Origin: Rhizobacter sp.
GTDB taxonomy: Bacteria > Pseudomonadota > Gammaproteobacteria > Burkholderiales > Burkholderiaceae_C
Direction of reading: 5' to 3'
Assembly: GCA_025361845.1 (NCBI GenBank)
Contig: JANYJL010000323.1
Location: 1-37,073, forward strand
Length of the DNA stretch: 37,073 nucleotides
Of this stretch, positions 1 through 9,751 are shown piece by piece. Below the pieces are notes generated by a model. It was not told the DNA's origin. It ran no database searches and was given only the letters and a program-made list of their open reading frames with translations. How positions within the stretch are numbered: the stretch's first letter is position 1; each line of letters starts with the position of its first letter. A program made the position numbers and the translations under genes.

Positions 1-2
1 CC

Positions 3-386
3 TGGCGCTGGACCGGCTACAACATGATCTTCTACTTGGCGGCCATGCAAAACGTGGACAAGTCGATTTACGAGGCCGCCCGCATCGACGGTATCTCGGC
101 CACGCGCCGGTTTTTGTCGATCACCATTCCGGTGCTGAAGCCGGTGATTTTGTTCACCACCGTCACGTCCACCATCGGCACGCTGCAGATGTTTGACGAG
201 GCCTTAAACATCACCAACGGCGGCCCGGCCGACAGCACGCTGACGCTCTCGCTCTACATCTACAACCTGTCGTTCAGGTACGTGCCCAACTTCGGTTATG
301 CGGCCACCGTGTCCTACGTCATCGTGGTCCTGGTTGCCGTGCTGGCGCTGATGCAGTTCTACGTGGCCCGGGAGCGTGACCAATGA
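3..386 (+). CDS. Sugar ABC transporter permease, MalF/LacF type (5' end missing)
   Basis: This is the C-terminal 127 residues of an inner-membrane permease of a carbohydrate ABC importer; the reading frame is already open at base 3, so the true start lies upstream. The EAA loop that contacts the ATPase is visible (YEAARIDGISATRRFLSITIP), followed by two hydrophobic segments and a short basic tail. The stop overlaps the next permease start in an ATGA junction, so the two are translationally coupled and probably form the heterodimeric channel. The family takes up mono- or oligosaccharides delivered by a periplasmic binding protein, which is not in the window. The substrate cannot be read from this piece, although the GH2 hydrolase downstream suggests a glycoside. 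Family assignment is secure. Confidence 0.9.
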   Translation, partial: WRWTGYNMIFYLAAMQNVDKSIYEAARIDGISATRRFLSITIPVLKPVILFTTVTSTIGTLQMFDEALNITNGGPADSTLTLSLYIYNLSFRYVPNFGYAATVSYVIVVLVAVLALMQFYVARERDQ

Positions 387-1201
387 ACACGCTGCTGCAA
401 AAAGCCCGCGCGGCGGCGGTCTATGTCTTCCTCGCGACGATGGCCCTGGTCTCGGTGTTTCCCTTTGTCTGGATGGTGATCAGCGCCACCAACCTGAGCC
501 GCGACATCACCCGGGGAAAGATCTCGCTGGGCAGCGCCCTGCTCGACAACTACGCCAAGTTCGCGAACCTGTACGACGTGGGCCTGGTGTTCTGGAACTC
601 GGGCAAGGTGGCCTTGATCGGCTCGCTGCTGACCTTGGTGGTGTCGTCTGCCGCGGGCTATGGCTTCGAGGTGTTTCGCTCGCCCGTGCGCGAGCGCATC
701 TACCGCGGCCTGCTGCTGTCGATGATGGTGCCGTTCGCGGCCCTGATGATTCCGCTGTTCACGCTGATGGCCTCGGCCGGCATGCTCGACACCCACATGG
801 CGGTCATCCTGCCCACCGTGGCATCGGCCTACCTGATCTTCTACTTTCGGCAGAGCAGCAAGGCCTTTCCGCCGGAGCTGCGCGAAGCGGCGCGGATCGA
901 CGGCCTGAAGGAATGGCAGATCTTCCTGTTCGTCTACGTGCCGGTGATGCGCTCCACCTACGCGGCCGCCTTCATCATCGTCTTCATGGCGGCGTGGAAC
1001 GGTTTCCTGTGGCCGCTGATCGCGCTGCAGTCCAACGAACTCAAGACCATCACGCTGGTGGTCTCGTCGCTGGGCTCGGCCTACACCCCCGACTTCGGCG
1101 TGATCATGGTCGCGACGGTACTCGCCACCGTTCCCACGCTCGTCGTCTTCTTTGCCATGCAACGGCAGTTCGTGCAGGGCATGCTGGGCTCCGTCAAATA
1201 A
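383..1201 (+). CDS. Sugar ABC transporter permease, MalG/LacG type
   Basis: This 272-residue inner-membrane permease is the second channel subunit of the sugar importer. It opens with a transmembrane helix at about residues 10-32, has about six helices in all, and carries the EAA loop near residue 170 (REAARIDGLKEWQIFLFVYVP), the coupling site for the ATPase. Length and order match the LacG/MalG branch, in which this subunit follows the MalF-type one. The start at 383 sits in an ATGA overlap with the upstream permease and has a GGGAG ribosome site about 7 bases before it. The GH2 gene follows 10 bases after the stop, so the operon is continuous. The transported sugar is not shown by the sequence. 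Confidence 0.93.
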   Translation: MNTLLQKARAAAVYVFLATMALVSVFPFVWMVISATNLSRDITRGKISLGSALLDNYAKFANLYDVGLVFWNSGKVALIGSLLTLVVSSAAGYGFEVFRSPVRERIYRGLLLSMMVPFAALMIPLFTLMASAGMLDTHMAVILPTVASAYLIFYFRQSSKAFPPELREAARIDGLKEWQIFLFVYVPVMRSTYAAAFIIVFMAAWNGFLWPLIALQSNELKTITLVVSSLGSAYTPDFGVIMVATVLATVPTLVVFFAMQRQFVQGMLGSVK

Positions 1202-1211
1202 GGTCTTCTCC

Positions 1212-3458
1212 ATGCGTTCTCTGACTCGGCTAGACACGGGCTGGACTTTTCACACCGCGTTCTCGCCCGAACTCATCACTGCCATCGCTCCAGGCACTGC
1301 GGTGCGCCTGCCGCACAACGCGGTGGATCTGGAGATGACCTACCTGGACGAGCGTTGCTACCAGCAGGAGTTCGGCTACCAGCGCATCCTGGCCTGGCAA
1401 CCCGAGTACGCGGGCCGCGAAATCTCGCTCGAGTTCGACGCCGCGATGGCCAATGCCGTGGTCTGGGTCAACGGCCGGCAAGTGGCCGCGCACAAGGACG
1501 GCTACACGCCGTTCAGCGCGCGCCTGACCGGGCTGCTGAACGAGGGCGACAACCTCGTCACCGTCAAGATCGATGGCAGCGAGAACCCCGAGATTCCGCC
1601 GTTCGGTGGCCAGATCGATTACCTGACCTATGCCGGCATCTACCGCGACGTGTGGCTCAAGCTGACCGACGCCGTGTCGATTGCCAACCTGAAAGTCGAG
1701 ACCTCGAGCGAGCTGAGCGACGCCAAGGGCGTGCGCGTGACCGGCTTCATGGCCAACCCCACGCAGGTCGCGTTCACCGGCAATGCGCTGGTCGAGCTGT
1801 GCACGGTGGACGGCAAGGTGCTGCACTATCAAACCACGGCGGTGTCGGGCACCAGCTTCAGCGTGGTCTTCGACAAACTCGCGGGCCTGAAGCTGTGGGC
1901 GCTGGACGCACCGCAGCTCTACCTGATGCGCGTGAGCACCACCACATCGGCCGGCACCGACCAGCTCAGCACCCGCTTCGGCTTTCGCACCGCAGCCTTC
2001 ACCGCCGAAGGTTTTTTCCTCAACGGCCAGCCATTGAAGATCCGCGGCCTGAATCGCCACCAGAGCTATCCCTACGTGGGTTACGCGATGGGCCGACGCG
2101 CGCAGCAAAAAGACGCCGACATCCTGAAGCACGAACTCAAGTGCAACCTGGCGCGCACCTCGCACTACCCGCAGTCCACATACTTCCTGGACCGCTGCGA
2201 CGAGATCGGCCTGCTGGTGCTCGAAGAGATTCCCGGCTGGCAGCACATCGGCGGCCAAGCCTGGCAAGACGAGTCGGTGGAGAACGTACGCCGCATGATC
2301 GAGCGCGACTGGAACCACCCGGCTATCGTCTCCTGGGGCGTGCGCATCAACGAGTCGGCAGACAACCACGCCTTCTACTCGCGCACCAACGCCATGGCGC
2401 GTGAGTTGGACGGCTCGCGCGCCATCGGCGGCATCCGCTGCATCGACAACAGCGAGCTGCTCGAAGACGTCTACACGATGAACGACTTCTTCAACGGCGC
2501 CGGCCCCGAGTGGCTGGCCGGGCGCGAGCCCGTGCCGTTGCGCGCACCGCGCGCCGTGACCGGGCTGGACCATGAGGTGCCCTACCTGGTGACCGAGCAC
2601 ACCGGCCACATGTACCCCACCAAACGGTTCGACGCCGAGCACCGCCAGGCAGAGCACGTCACGCGCCACTTGCAGGTGCTGAACACGGCCTATGGCAACC
2701 CGGTGATCTCGGGCGCGATCGGCTGGTGCATGTTCGACTACAACACCCACAAGGACTTCGGCGCGGGCGACCGCATCTGCCACCACGGCGTGATGGACAT
2801 CTTCCGCGAGCCCAAGTTCGCGGCCCACGCGTACGCCAGCCAGTGCAGTCCGGACGAGCAGGTGGTGCTCGAGCCCGTGACCTACTGGGCCCGCGGCGAG
2901 AAGGACCGCTGCGACGTGCTCCCCATCATCGTGCTGACCAACTGCGACTACGTGGAGCTGAAGGTGGGCGACTTTGCGCCCAAGCGCGCCGAGCCCGATC
3001 GCGCGCGCTACCCGCACCTGCCGCACGCACCGGTGATCTTCGACAGCCGCCAGGTGAACATGAACGACCTTGGCGCCTGGGGCATGCTGTGGCGCGACGC
3101 CATCTTCACCGGCTACATCGATGGCAAGGCCGTGGCCAGCGTGGCCGTGTCCGGCAACCCGCTGCCCACCACGCTGCAGCTGCAGGTGGACGACACCGTC
3201 TTGCGCTCCGGCGAGAAAGACTCCACCCGCGTGATCGTGCGCGCACTCGACCAGGCGGGCCGCCCACTGCCGTTTCTGGACGACATCGTCACGGTGGACG
3301 TGAGCGGTGCTGCCCAACTGCTGGGCCCCCGGATGCTGCCAATCAAGGGTGGGGTGACCGGCTTCTGGGTCGAGACCACCGGCGCGGTGGGCGACATCGC
3401 ACTGAGCGTGAGCACCACGCGCCTGGGCACGCAGCGCCTGTCGCTGCGCGCCGAGTGA
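1212..3458 (+). CDS. Glycoside hydrolase family 2 protein (beta-galactosidase/glucuronidase type)
   Basis: This 748-residue retaining glycosidase has GH2 architecture: a sugar-binding jelly roll (about residues 10-180), an immunoglobulin-like domain (190-285), a TIM barrel (290-580) and an extra C-terminal beta region. The acid/base should be Glu381 in RINES and the nucleophile Glu462 in VTEHTGH, both in the expected order and spacing. No signal peptide is present, so it is probably cytoplasmic and cleaves a glycoside after import. I chose the ATG at 1212 (AAGG 8 bases upstream) over an in-frame ATG at 1152, because the earlier one lies inside the permease and adds residues unlike the family. 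It sits between the transporter permeases and ATPase, a strong sign of shared regulation. Whether the substrate is a galactoside, glucuronide or other sugar cannot be told. Confidence 0.9.
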   Translation: MRSLTRLDTGWTFHTAFSPELITAIAPGTAVRLPHNAVDLEMTYLDERCYQQEFGYQRILAWQPEYAGREISLEFDAAMANAVVWVNGRQVAAHKDGYTPFSARLTGLLNEGDNLVTVKIDGSENPEIPPFGGQIDYLTYAGIYRDVWLKLTDAVSIANLKVETSSELSDAKGVRVTGFMANPTQVAFTGNALVELCTVDGKVLHYQTTAVSGTSFSVVFDKLAGLKLWALDAPQLYLMRVSTTTSAGTDQLSTRFGFRTAAFTAEGFFLNGQPLKIRGLNRHQSYPYVGYAMGRRAQQKDADILKHELKCNLARTSHYPQSTYFLDRCDEIGLLVLEEIPGWQHIGGQAWQDESVENVRRMIERDWNHPAIVSWGVRINESADNHAFYSRTNAMARELDGSRAIGGIRCIDNSELLEDVYTMNDFFNGAGPEWLAGREPVPLRAPRAVTGLDHEVPYLVTEHTGHMYPTKRFDAEHRQAEHVTRHLQVLNTAYGNPVISGAIGWCMFDYNTHKDFGAGDRICHHGVMDIFREPKFAAHAYASQCSPDEQVVLEPVTYWARGEKDRCDVLPIIVLTNCDYVELKVGDFAPKRAEPDRARYPHLPHAPVIFDSRQVNMNDLGAWGMLWRDAIFTGYIDGKAVASVAVSGNPLPTTLQLQVDDTVLRSGEKDSTRVIVRALDQAGRPLPFLDDIVTVDVSGAAQLLGPRMLPIKGGVTGFWVETTGAVGDIALSVSTTRLGTQRLSLRAE

Positions 3459-3474
3459 TCGGGGAGCACACGCC

Positions 3475-4578
<1,104 letters not shown>

Positions 4579-4610
4579 TCTGCTCGCAAATCACCAGGAC
4601 GGGCGCGGGG

Positions 4611-4700
4611 TGGTGGAAGCGGTGAGATTCGAACTCACGGTGGAGTTGCCCCCACGGCAGTTTTCAAGACTGCAGCCTTAAACCGCTCGGCCACGCTTCC
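4611..4700 (-). tRNA. tRNA-Ser (anticodon UGA)
   Basis: Read on the minus strand this is a 90-base class II tRNA. The acceptor arms GGAAGCG and CGCTTCC pair fully, the anticodon arm is GCAGT-CTTGAAA-ACTGC with anticodon TGA (serine UCN codons), the long variable arm characteristic of serine tRNAs is present, the T loop is TTCGAAT, and CCA is encoded. Base 73 appears to be A rather than the G of Escherichia coli serine tRNAs. Confidence 0.97.
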
Positions 4701-4711
4701 AACGGGTGTCG

Positions 4712-4717
4712 ATTGTA
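4712..4717 (-). promoter_or_regulatory. Probable -10 box for tRNA-Ser
   Basis: On the minus strand TACAAT (5 of 6 with TATAAT) lies 11 bases before the tRNA 5' end, as expected for a transcript starting a few bases upstream of the mature tRNA. A matching -35 is weak (CAAGCC at 17-base spacing), so the call rests mainly on position and the -10. Confidence 0.4.
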
Positions 4718-4765
4718 TCGAGGCGGCCTGGCCTGGCTTGGCGAAGCGCGAACGGCCTGGACCCA

Positions 4766-5638
4766 TCAGGGCTTCGCCCTCGTTGGGGCGATGACAACCA
4801 GCGCGATGCCGCCGAGCACTGCCACCGAGGCGATCACAAGGCGCAGCGTCATCGGCTCGTCGAGCCACAGCACACCACCAAGGGCAGCGATCACCGGCAC
4901 GCTGAGTTGTGCGGCGGCGGCGCTGGTCACCTTCAGGCTGGGCAACGCGGTGTACCAGACGGCATAACCGAGGCCGGACGCCAGGGCGCCCGAGGCGAGT
5001 GCGTACGCGACGCCGCTGATGTCCAGCGATGACGGTGGAGTCACGAGGACCGCCATGACCCCGCTCAGGGCCAGCGCCGGACCGACGGCCCGCTGGAAGT
5101 TTCCACCGGTCACGCGCAGCGGGTCGCCACCGCCCTTGCCGCGCAAGCTGTAGACGCCCCAGGCCACGCCGGCAGCGAGCATCGGGAGTGAACCTTTCAG
5201 CGGTGGCGCCGACAGGCCGGGCAGCAGCAAGCCGACCAGCCCGCCGAGCGCCAGGCTCAGACCAGCGATCTGCTTGCCGCGCAGGCGCTCGCCGGTCCAC
5301 AGGCCGTAGCCGATCATCGTGGCCTGCACTGCACCGAACAGCAGCAGGGCGCCCGTCGCGGCGGTCAGGCTGACATAGGAGAACGAGAACGCGGCCGCGT
5401 AGACGAAGAGCGCAAACGCGGAAGGCCAGTTCCCTGCTGAAGAGCGCGGCCCCGATTCCTCGCGGTCGCGCATCCGCACGATCAGCCAAAGCATGACCGC
5501 ACCCGAGACGATGCGAAGGGCGGTGAAGGTGGCCGGATCGATGGCCGTGTGCTTCAAGGCCATGCGGCACAGCAGGGAGTTCCCGGCGAAGGCCAGCATG
5601 GCGAGCAGGGTGAGGATGGCCACCCGCGTGCGTGACAT
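4766..5638 (-). CDS. EamA/DMT-family transporter
   Basis: This 290-residue inner-membrane protein has about ten hydrophobic helices in two similar halves, the arrangement of EamA (drug/metabolite transporter) proteins. It opens with a helix at residues 7-25 and the LRIVSGAVMLWL segment typical of the first repeat; the second repeat contains GVAYALASGALASGLGYAVWY. Family members export amino acids, metabolites or toxic compounds, and nothing here fixes the substrate. The start at 5638 is 9 bases after the apaH stop, so the two genes are probably co-transcribed. The ribosome site is weak, which fits coupling. The family is clear and the function is not. Confidence 0.88.
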   Translation of the reverse strand: MSRTRVAILTLLAMLAFAGNSLLCRMALKHTAIDPATFTALRIVSGAVMLWLIVRMRDREESGPRSSAGNWPSAFALFVYAAAFSFSYVSLTAATGALLLFGAVQATMIGYGLWTGERLRGKQIAGLSLALGGLVGLLLPGLSAPPLKGSLPMLAAGVAWGVYSLRGKGGGDPLRVTGGNFQRAVGPALALSGVMAVLVTPPSSLDISGVAYALASGALASGLGYAVWYTALPSLKVTSAAAAQLSVPVIAALGGVLWLDEPMTLRLVIASVAVLGGIALVVIAPTRAKP

Positions 5639-5647
5639 GCGCTGCTT

Positions 5648-6469
5648 TCAACCCGGCCGCTGCGCCGGCTCGCATTCCACCTGTATCACCTCGCGCCGCC
5701 CGCCGTCGATGCGCACGGCGGTGAGCTGCCCGCCCCACACGCAGCCGGTGTCCAGCGCCAGCAGATCGGGCCGGTTCACGAGGCCGAGCGTGGACCAGTG
5801 GCCGAAGGCGATCGGTGTGTCGGCCGTCCGACGGTCCGGCGCATCGAACCACGCCACGCAGCCCGGCGGGGCGCCACCCGCGCCTTCCTTGCTCTTGAGG
5901 TCGAGCGTGCCGTCGGCTTGCACGAAGCGGATGCGTGTCAGCACGTTCACGGCGAAGCGCAGCCGCGCGTGGCCTTCGAGTTGATCGCTCCAGCGCGCGG
6001 GGTCATTGCCGTACATCACGCGCAGGAAGGCGCCCAGCTCCAGCCCGCGCAGTTGCCGTTCCACCTCATCGGCCAGTTGCAGCGTGGTCGCGCGATCCCA
6101 CTGCGGCACCACGCCGGCGTGCACCATCAGCCAGCCGTGTTCGAACACCGCCATGCGGCGCTGGCGCAGCCAGTCGAGCCAGGCCTCGCGGTCTGGCGCA
6201 TCCAGGATGTCGGTCAGCGTGTCGCTCTTGTGCTGCGGTCGCACACCGTGCGCCACCGCCAGCAGGTGCAGGTCGTGGTTGCCGAGCAGGCAGGTGGCCG
6301 CGTCGCCCAGCCCGCGCAGGCGGCGCAGGGTGGCCAGTGATTGCGGGCCGCGGTTCACCAGATCGCCCAGCACATGCAGGTGGTCGCGCGAAGGCGAGAA
6401 ATCGATCTTCGCGAGCAGCCGCTCCAGCGCATCGCAGCAGCCCTGCACGTCGCCCATCAGGTAGTCCAT
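5648..6469 (-). CDS. apaH: Symmetrical bis(5'-nucleosyl)-tetraphosphatase ApaH
   Basis: ApaH hydrolyses Ap4A to two ADP and so controls dinucleoside polyphosphates and NAD-type caps on RNA. The 273-residue protein shows the metallophosphatase motifs in order: GDVQG (6-10), GDLVNRG (35-41), GNHD (63-66) and a late GHW, all metal-binding. Length fits the family (about 270-280). The start at 6469 is the only one that keeps the MDYLMGDVQG opening. It is divergent from the CNNM/CorC-like gene, with only 48 bases between starts, so the two promoters must be packed together or overlap. The EamA gene follows 9 bases after the stop. Confidence 0.95.
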   Translation of the reverse strand: MDYLMGDVQGCCDALERLLAKIDFSPSRDHLHVLGDLVNRGPQSLATLRRLRGLGDAATCLLGNHDLHLLAVAHGVRPQHKSDTLTDILDAPDREAWLDWLRQRRMAVFEHGWLMVHAGVVPQWDRATTLQLADEVERQLRGLELGAFLRVMYGNDPARWSDQLEGHARLRFAVNVLTRIRFVQADGTLDLKSKEGAGGAPPGCVAWFDAPDRRTADTPIAFGHWSTLGLVNRPDLLALDTGCVWGGQLTAVRIDGGRREVIQVECEPAQRPG

Positions 6470-6517
6470 GCCGCGATTCTGCTACGCTCTTTTCTCCTTG
6501 GTCGCCGCGCTCGCCGC

Positions 6518-7828
6518 ATGGACGTTGCCCTTCTCGTCTTCCTGATCCTCCTCAACGCCCTGTTCGCCATGTCGGAAATGGCGCTCACCGCCAGCCGCAA
6601 GGCACGCCTGCAGGTGATGGTGGAAACAGGCGACGCCGGCGCCCAGGCCGCGATGATCCTGCACGACAACCCGACCAAGTGGTTGTCGACCGTACAGATC
6701 GGCATCACCTCGATCAGCGTGTTGAACGGCATCGTCGGCGACGCGGCGTTCTCGGCCCCGTTCGCGAAATGGCTGCACGAAACCTTCGCCATCCACGACC
6801 GCGCCGCCGAGGTCACGGCCACGGCGATGGTGGTGGTGACGATCACCTTCCTCACCATCATCTTCGGCGAGCTGGTGCCCAAGCGCATCGGCCAGATGTA
6901 CCCGGAGTCGGTGGCGCGCCTGGTGGCGCAGCCGATGGAATGGATCTCGCTGATCGCGCGGCCTTTCGTGAAGCTGCTGTCGTGGTGCACCGAGGCGACG
7001 CTCAAGCTCATCGGCATCCGTGGCGGCCCGGACCGCAGCGTGACGGAAGAGGAAATCAAGGCCAGCCTCGAAGAAGGCCTGGACGCCGGCGTGATCGAGG
7101 CGCAGGAGCACCAGATGGTGCGCAACGTGTTCCGCCTCGACGACCGGCAGGTCGGCTCGATGATGATCCCGCGTGCCGAGATCGTCTGGCTCGACGTGGC
7201 GAGCACGCCCGAAGACGTGCTGCGCCTGATCGGTGACGATGAACACTCTCGCTACCCGGTCTGCCGCGGCGGGCTCGACGATGTGATCGGCGTGATCTCC
7301 GCGCAAAGCCTCCTGCAGCAGACCATGCGCGGGCTGCCGCTCTCGCTGACCGACAAGTTGCAGGCGCCGGTGTTCGTGCCCGAAACCCTGTCGGGCATGG
7401 AGTTGCTGGACCACTTTCGCGCCTCGAGCGCGCAGATGGTGTTCGTGGTCGACGAATACGGCGAAGTGCAGGGCGTGATCACCGTGCGGGACGTGCTCGA
7501 AGCCATCACCGGCGAGTTCACGACACCGACCGATGGCGACTCGTGGGCCGTGCAGCGCGCCGATGGCAGCTGGCTGTTCGACGGCCTGATTCCCGTGCCC
7601 GAGCTGAAGGACCGGCTGGTGCTGAAAGACCTGCCCGAAGAAGACCGTGGCCGCTACAACACGCTCGCCGGCATGATCATGCTGCTGCTCGGCAGATTGC
7701 CGAACACGGCCGATGCGGTCGAGTGGGAGGGCTGGCGTTTCGAGGTGGTCGATCTCGATGGCAAGCGGGTCGACAAGGTGCTGGCGAGTGCCGTCGCCGC
7801 CTCGGCGCAGCAGGCCGAAGCGGCCTGA
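6518..7828 (+). CDS. CNNM/CorC-type membrane protein with CBS pair (hemolysin family)
   Basis: This 436-residue protein has an N-terminal CNNM (DUF21) membrane domain (about residues 1-190, with NALFAMSEMALTASRKARL near the start), a CBS pair (about 210-340, opening MMIPRAEIVWLDV) and a C-terminal CorC/HlyC domain (about 350-430). Relatives are linked to magnesium/cobalt efflux or ion sensing; the old name hemolysin is not a demonstrated function here. I chose the ATG at 6518 because it opens directly on the first membrane helix; the frame is open back to 6341, but that stretch lies antisense to apaH and has arginine-rich shadow composition. The alcohol dehydrogenase follows after 23 bases. 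Confidence 0.9.
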   Translation: MDVALLVFLILLNALFAMSEMALTASRKARLQVMVETGDAGAQAAMILHDNPTKWLSTVQIGITSISVLNGIVGDAAFSAPFAKWLHETFAIHDRAAEVTATAMVVVTITFLTIIFGELVPKRIGQMYPESVARLVAQPMEWISLIARPFVKLLSWCTEATLKLIGIRGGPDRSVTEEEIKASLEEGLDAGVIEAQEHQMVRNVFRLDDRQVGSMMIPRAEIVWLDVASTPEDVLRLIGDDEHSRYPVCRGGLDDVIGVISAQSLLQQTMRGLPLSLTDKLQAPVFVPETLSGMELLDHFRASSAQMVFVVDEYGEVQGVITVRDVLEAITGEFTTPTDGDSWAVQRADGSWLFDGLIPVPELKDRLVLKDLPEEDRGRYNTLAGMIMLLLGRLPNTADAVEWEGWRFEVVDLDGKRVDKVLASAVAASAQQAEAA

Positions 7829-7851
7829 ACGCTCTTCGCTCTGGAGCCCCG

Positions 7852-8871
7852 ATGAAAGCTGCCGTGCTCGCCGATTTCGGCCAGCCGCTCGTGCTGCAAG
7901 ACGTGGCGCGGCCCGTGCCCGAAGCCGACGAGGTGCTCTTGCAGGTGGAGGTCTGCGGTGTGTGCCACTCCGACCTGCACATCGCGCTGGGCGATCTGCC
8001 GGGCTTTCGGGGTGTCACCAAGCCGCGGCTGATACCTGGGCATGAAGTGGTCGGGCGTGTTGTCGCCAAGGGCGCGGCGGTCGATCATTTGCAGATCGGC
8101 GACCGTGTCGGCGTGGCCTGGCTGCACAGCGCCTGCGGTGTCTGCGAGCAGTGCCGTGAAGGCCGCGAGAACCTGTGTCGCAAGGGCGTGGTCACCGGCC
8201 TGATGGTCGATGGTGGGTATGCCGAATTCATGCGCGCCAAGGGGAGCCACGCGCTGCGCGTGCCCGAGGTGTTGACTTCCGAACAGGCCGCACCGCTGTT
8301 CTGCGCCGGCGTCACGGTCTACCGGGCCTTGAAGAATGCCCAGGTGGCTGCCGGCCAGCGGGTCGCGGTGTTCGGCATCGGCGGCCTGGGGCATCTGGCC
8401 GTGCAGGTTGCGCGGGCCTTCGGCGCCGAAGTGATCGCGCTCGATGTCAGCGACGACAAGCTCGCACTCGCCCGCGAACTGGGCGCGACGACCACCTTGA
8501 ACGTGGCCGATCCCGAGGCGTTGAAGACGATCCGCAAGCTCGGTGGCGCGCACGTGGCCGTGGTCACCTCGGCAGCCAAAGCGGCCTACGACATGGCCTT
8601 CAAATGTCTGCGCCCGGCCGGCACCCTGGCCGTGGTCGGCTTGCCAACGGAGGCGCTGAGTTTTCAGGCGCTCGGGATCGTGGGCAACGAGATCCGCATC
8701 GTCGGCGCGGCCGTCGGCACGCGCGAAGACATGCGCGCGGTGCTGGACCTGGCCGTCGCGGGTGAGCTGCGCTGCCAAGTCGAAACCCAGCCGCTGGCCG
8801 AAGTGAACGAGGTGTTCGCGCGCATGCAGCGCGGTGGTATCAGCGGGCGGGTGGTGCTGCGCTGCTGTTGA
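7852..8871 (+). CDS. adhP: Zinc-dependent alcohol dehydrogenase, AdhP type
   Basis: This 339-residue cytosolic enzyme should oxidise primary alcohols to aldehydes with NAD. Catalytic zinc ligands are Cys38 (CGVCHSDLH), the His in GHE at about 64, and Cys151; the structural zinc site is Cys95, Cys98, Cys101 and Cys109 (ACGVCEQCREGRENLC). The Rossmann motif GIGGLGHLAVQVA follows near residue 173. Length and motifs match Escherichia coli AdhP and its class. It begins 23 bases after the CNNM/CorC-like stop on the same strand. It converges with the phasin-like gene. Exact alcohol range is not shown by sequence. Confidence 0.9.
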   Translation: MKAAVLADFGQPLVLQDVARPVPEADEVLLQVEVCGVCHSDLHIALGDLPGFRGVTKPRLIPGHEVVGRVVAKGAAVDHLQIGDRVGVAWLHSACGVCEQCREGRENLCRKGVVTGLMVDGGYAEFMRAKGSHALRVPEVLTSEQAAPLFCAGVTVYRALKNAQVAAGQRVAVFGIGGLGHLAVQVARAFGAEVIALDVSDDKLALARELGATTTLNVADPEALKTIRKLGGAHVAVVTSAAKAAYDMAFKCLRPAGTLAVVGLPTEALSFQALGIVGNEIRIVGAAVGTREDMRAVLDLAVAGELRCQVETQPLAEVNEVFARMQRGGISGRVVLRCC

Positions 8872-8932
8872 GGCGGGCTTCGCTGGGGCGCCTCTAGCCG
8901 AGTTGCCACAACGAAACCACAGCGAAGCCGCC
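8872..8932. repeat. Inverted repeat between convergent genes
   Basis: GGCGGGCTTCGCTG at 8872-8885 is matched in reverse complement by CAGCGAAGCCGCC at 8920-8932 with one base bulged, separated by about 34 bases. It fills the gap between the stops of the alcohol dehydrogenase and the phasin-like gene. It could help terminate both transcripts, but no U-tract follows either arm and the loop is long. Confidence 0.4.
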
Positions 8933-8937
8933 GAGAC

Positions 8938-9627
8938 TTACTTCTTGGACGTCTTCGCCGATGCCGGCGCCGCCTTCGTGCCGCCCTGCAAACCTTCCGA
9001 CATGCCGATCAGCACGCCGCTCACGAGCGCGGTGTAGCTGTCCATCAGCGCCTGGGTGGCCTTCATGCTGATGGCGCGGCCATCGCGCAGGGCAGTCTTG
9101 GTCTGGCCGACGAGCTGCTCGACCGTCATGGTGGCTTGAGCGCCGGTGGCGGTGCCCTTTTCCTTCATGGCGCTCAGCACCTGGTCCCACGGCCCGGCCA
9201 TCGGCTGGCCGGCGCCCTTGGAAGCCTTGGTCACCGTGTCGAAGAACATGTCTTCCATCTTCTCCAGGTTGGCGAGCGCGGACTTCATCTGCTTGTCGCC
9301 TGCGCTCACACCCTGATCAGCAAACTGGCTCAGCGCCTTGCGGTTGGCCTCGACGGTTTGCAGCAAGGCCGCGTCCATGCCGTCGAAGGCCTTGGCCAGC
9401 AGGCCTTCCACATCGACCGCCGGCAGCGGATTCTGCGCCGCGCCAGCACTTGCCGCTTCGGTCACCGTCTTGAGTACCTTGCGGATGTTGGCGAGCGTCA
9501 ACTCACGACCTTGCAGCGCCTTCAGCGTGGCCTCGGCGACGGCCTTGCGCAGGGCCTCGCCCTGCTTGGCCGAGGCTTCCGAGAATTGTTTGACCAGCGC
9601 TTCCTGGTCGATGCCGGATTTGATCAT
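8938..9627 (-). CDS. Phasin-like helical protein beside phaAB
   Basis: I recognise no named domain with certainty. The 229-residue product is almost all amphipathic helix, rich in Ala, Lys, Gln and Glu, with no signal peptide, no cysteine and a basic Ala-Lys tail ending KTSKK. This is the composition of phasins, which coat polyhydroxybutyrate granules, and its place after phaA and phaB fits that role, but sequence alone does not prove it. I chose ATG 9627 (MIKSGIDQEALVKQF) because a CAGGAG ribosome site lies just upstream; the frame is open further back through a GC-rich repeat, which is not credible coding. It is the last gene of the phaA-phaB run on this strand, 124 bases after phaB. Confidence 0.8.
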   Translation of the reverse strand: MIKSGIDQEALVKQFSEASAKQGEALRKAVAEATLKALQGRELTLANIRKVLKTVTEAASAGAAQNPLPAVDVEGLLAKAFDGMDAALLQTVEANRKALSQFADQGVSAGDKQMKSALANLEKMEDMFFDTVTKASKGAGQPMAGPWDQVLSAMKEKGTATGAQATMTVEQLVGQTKTALRDGRAISMKATQALMDSYTALVSGVLIGMSEGLQGGTKAAPASAKTSKK

Positions 9628-9680
9628 TCGATGCTCCTGTTGTGGTTGTGGGGGCGGTTGTCGAAGGGACCGGGCCAGCG

Positions 9681-9750
9681 CCGGGCCGCCCCAAGCAGGC
9701 CCGCGCCCCCTCGGGGGGCCGACGCCGCATCGCGGCGTCTTGGGGGCACC
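9681..9750. repeat. GC-rich REP-like intergenic element
   Basis: The gap between phaB and the phasin-like gene holds nested GC-rich hairpins: CCCCCTCGGGGGG around 9706-9718 and GACGCCGCATCGCGGCGTC at 9721-9739, framed by GCCCC and GGGGGC. The style resembles the dispersed intergenic repeats of Comamonadaceae-type genomes, and a related element lies at 18301-18361. It may stabilise the upstream phaB message or end transcription in part. Confidence 0.6.
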
Positions 9751-9751
9751 A

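Noticed and set aside
4635-5852. Minus-strand frame of 405 residues overlapping EamA and tRNA-Ser
   Set aside because: It crosses the tRNA and has arginine-rich shadow composition; the EamA frame has clear membrane helices.
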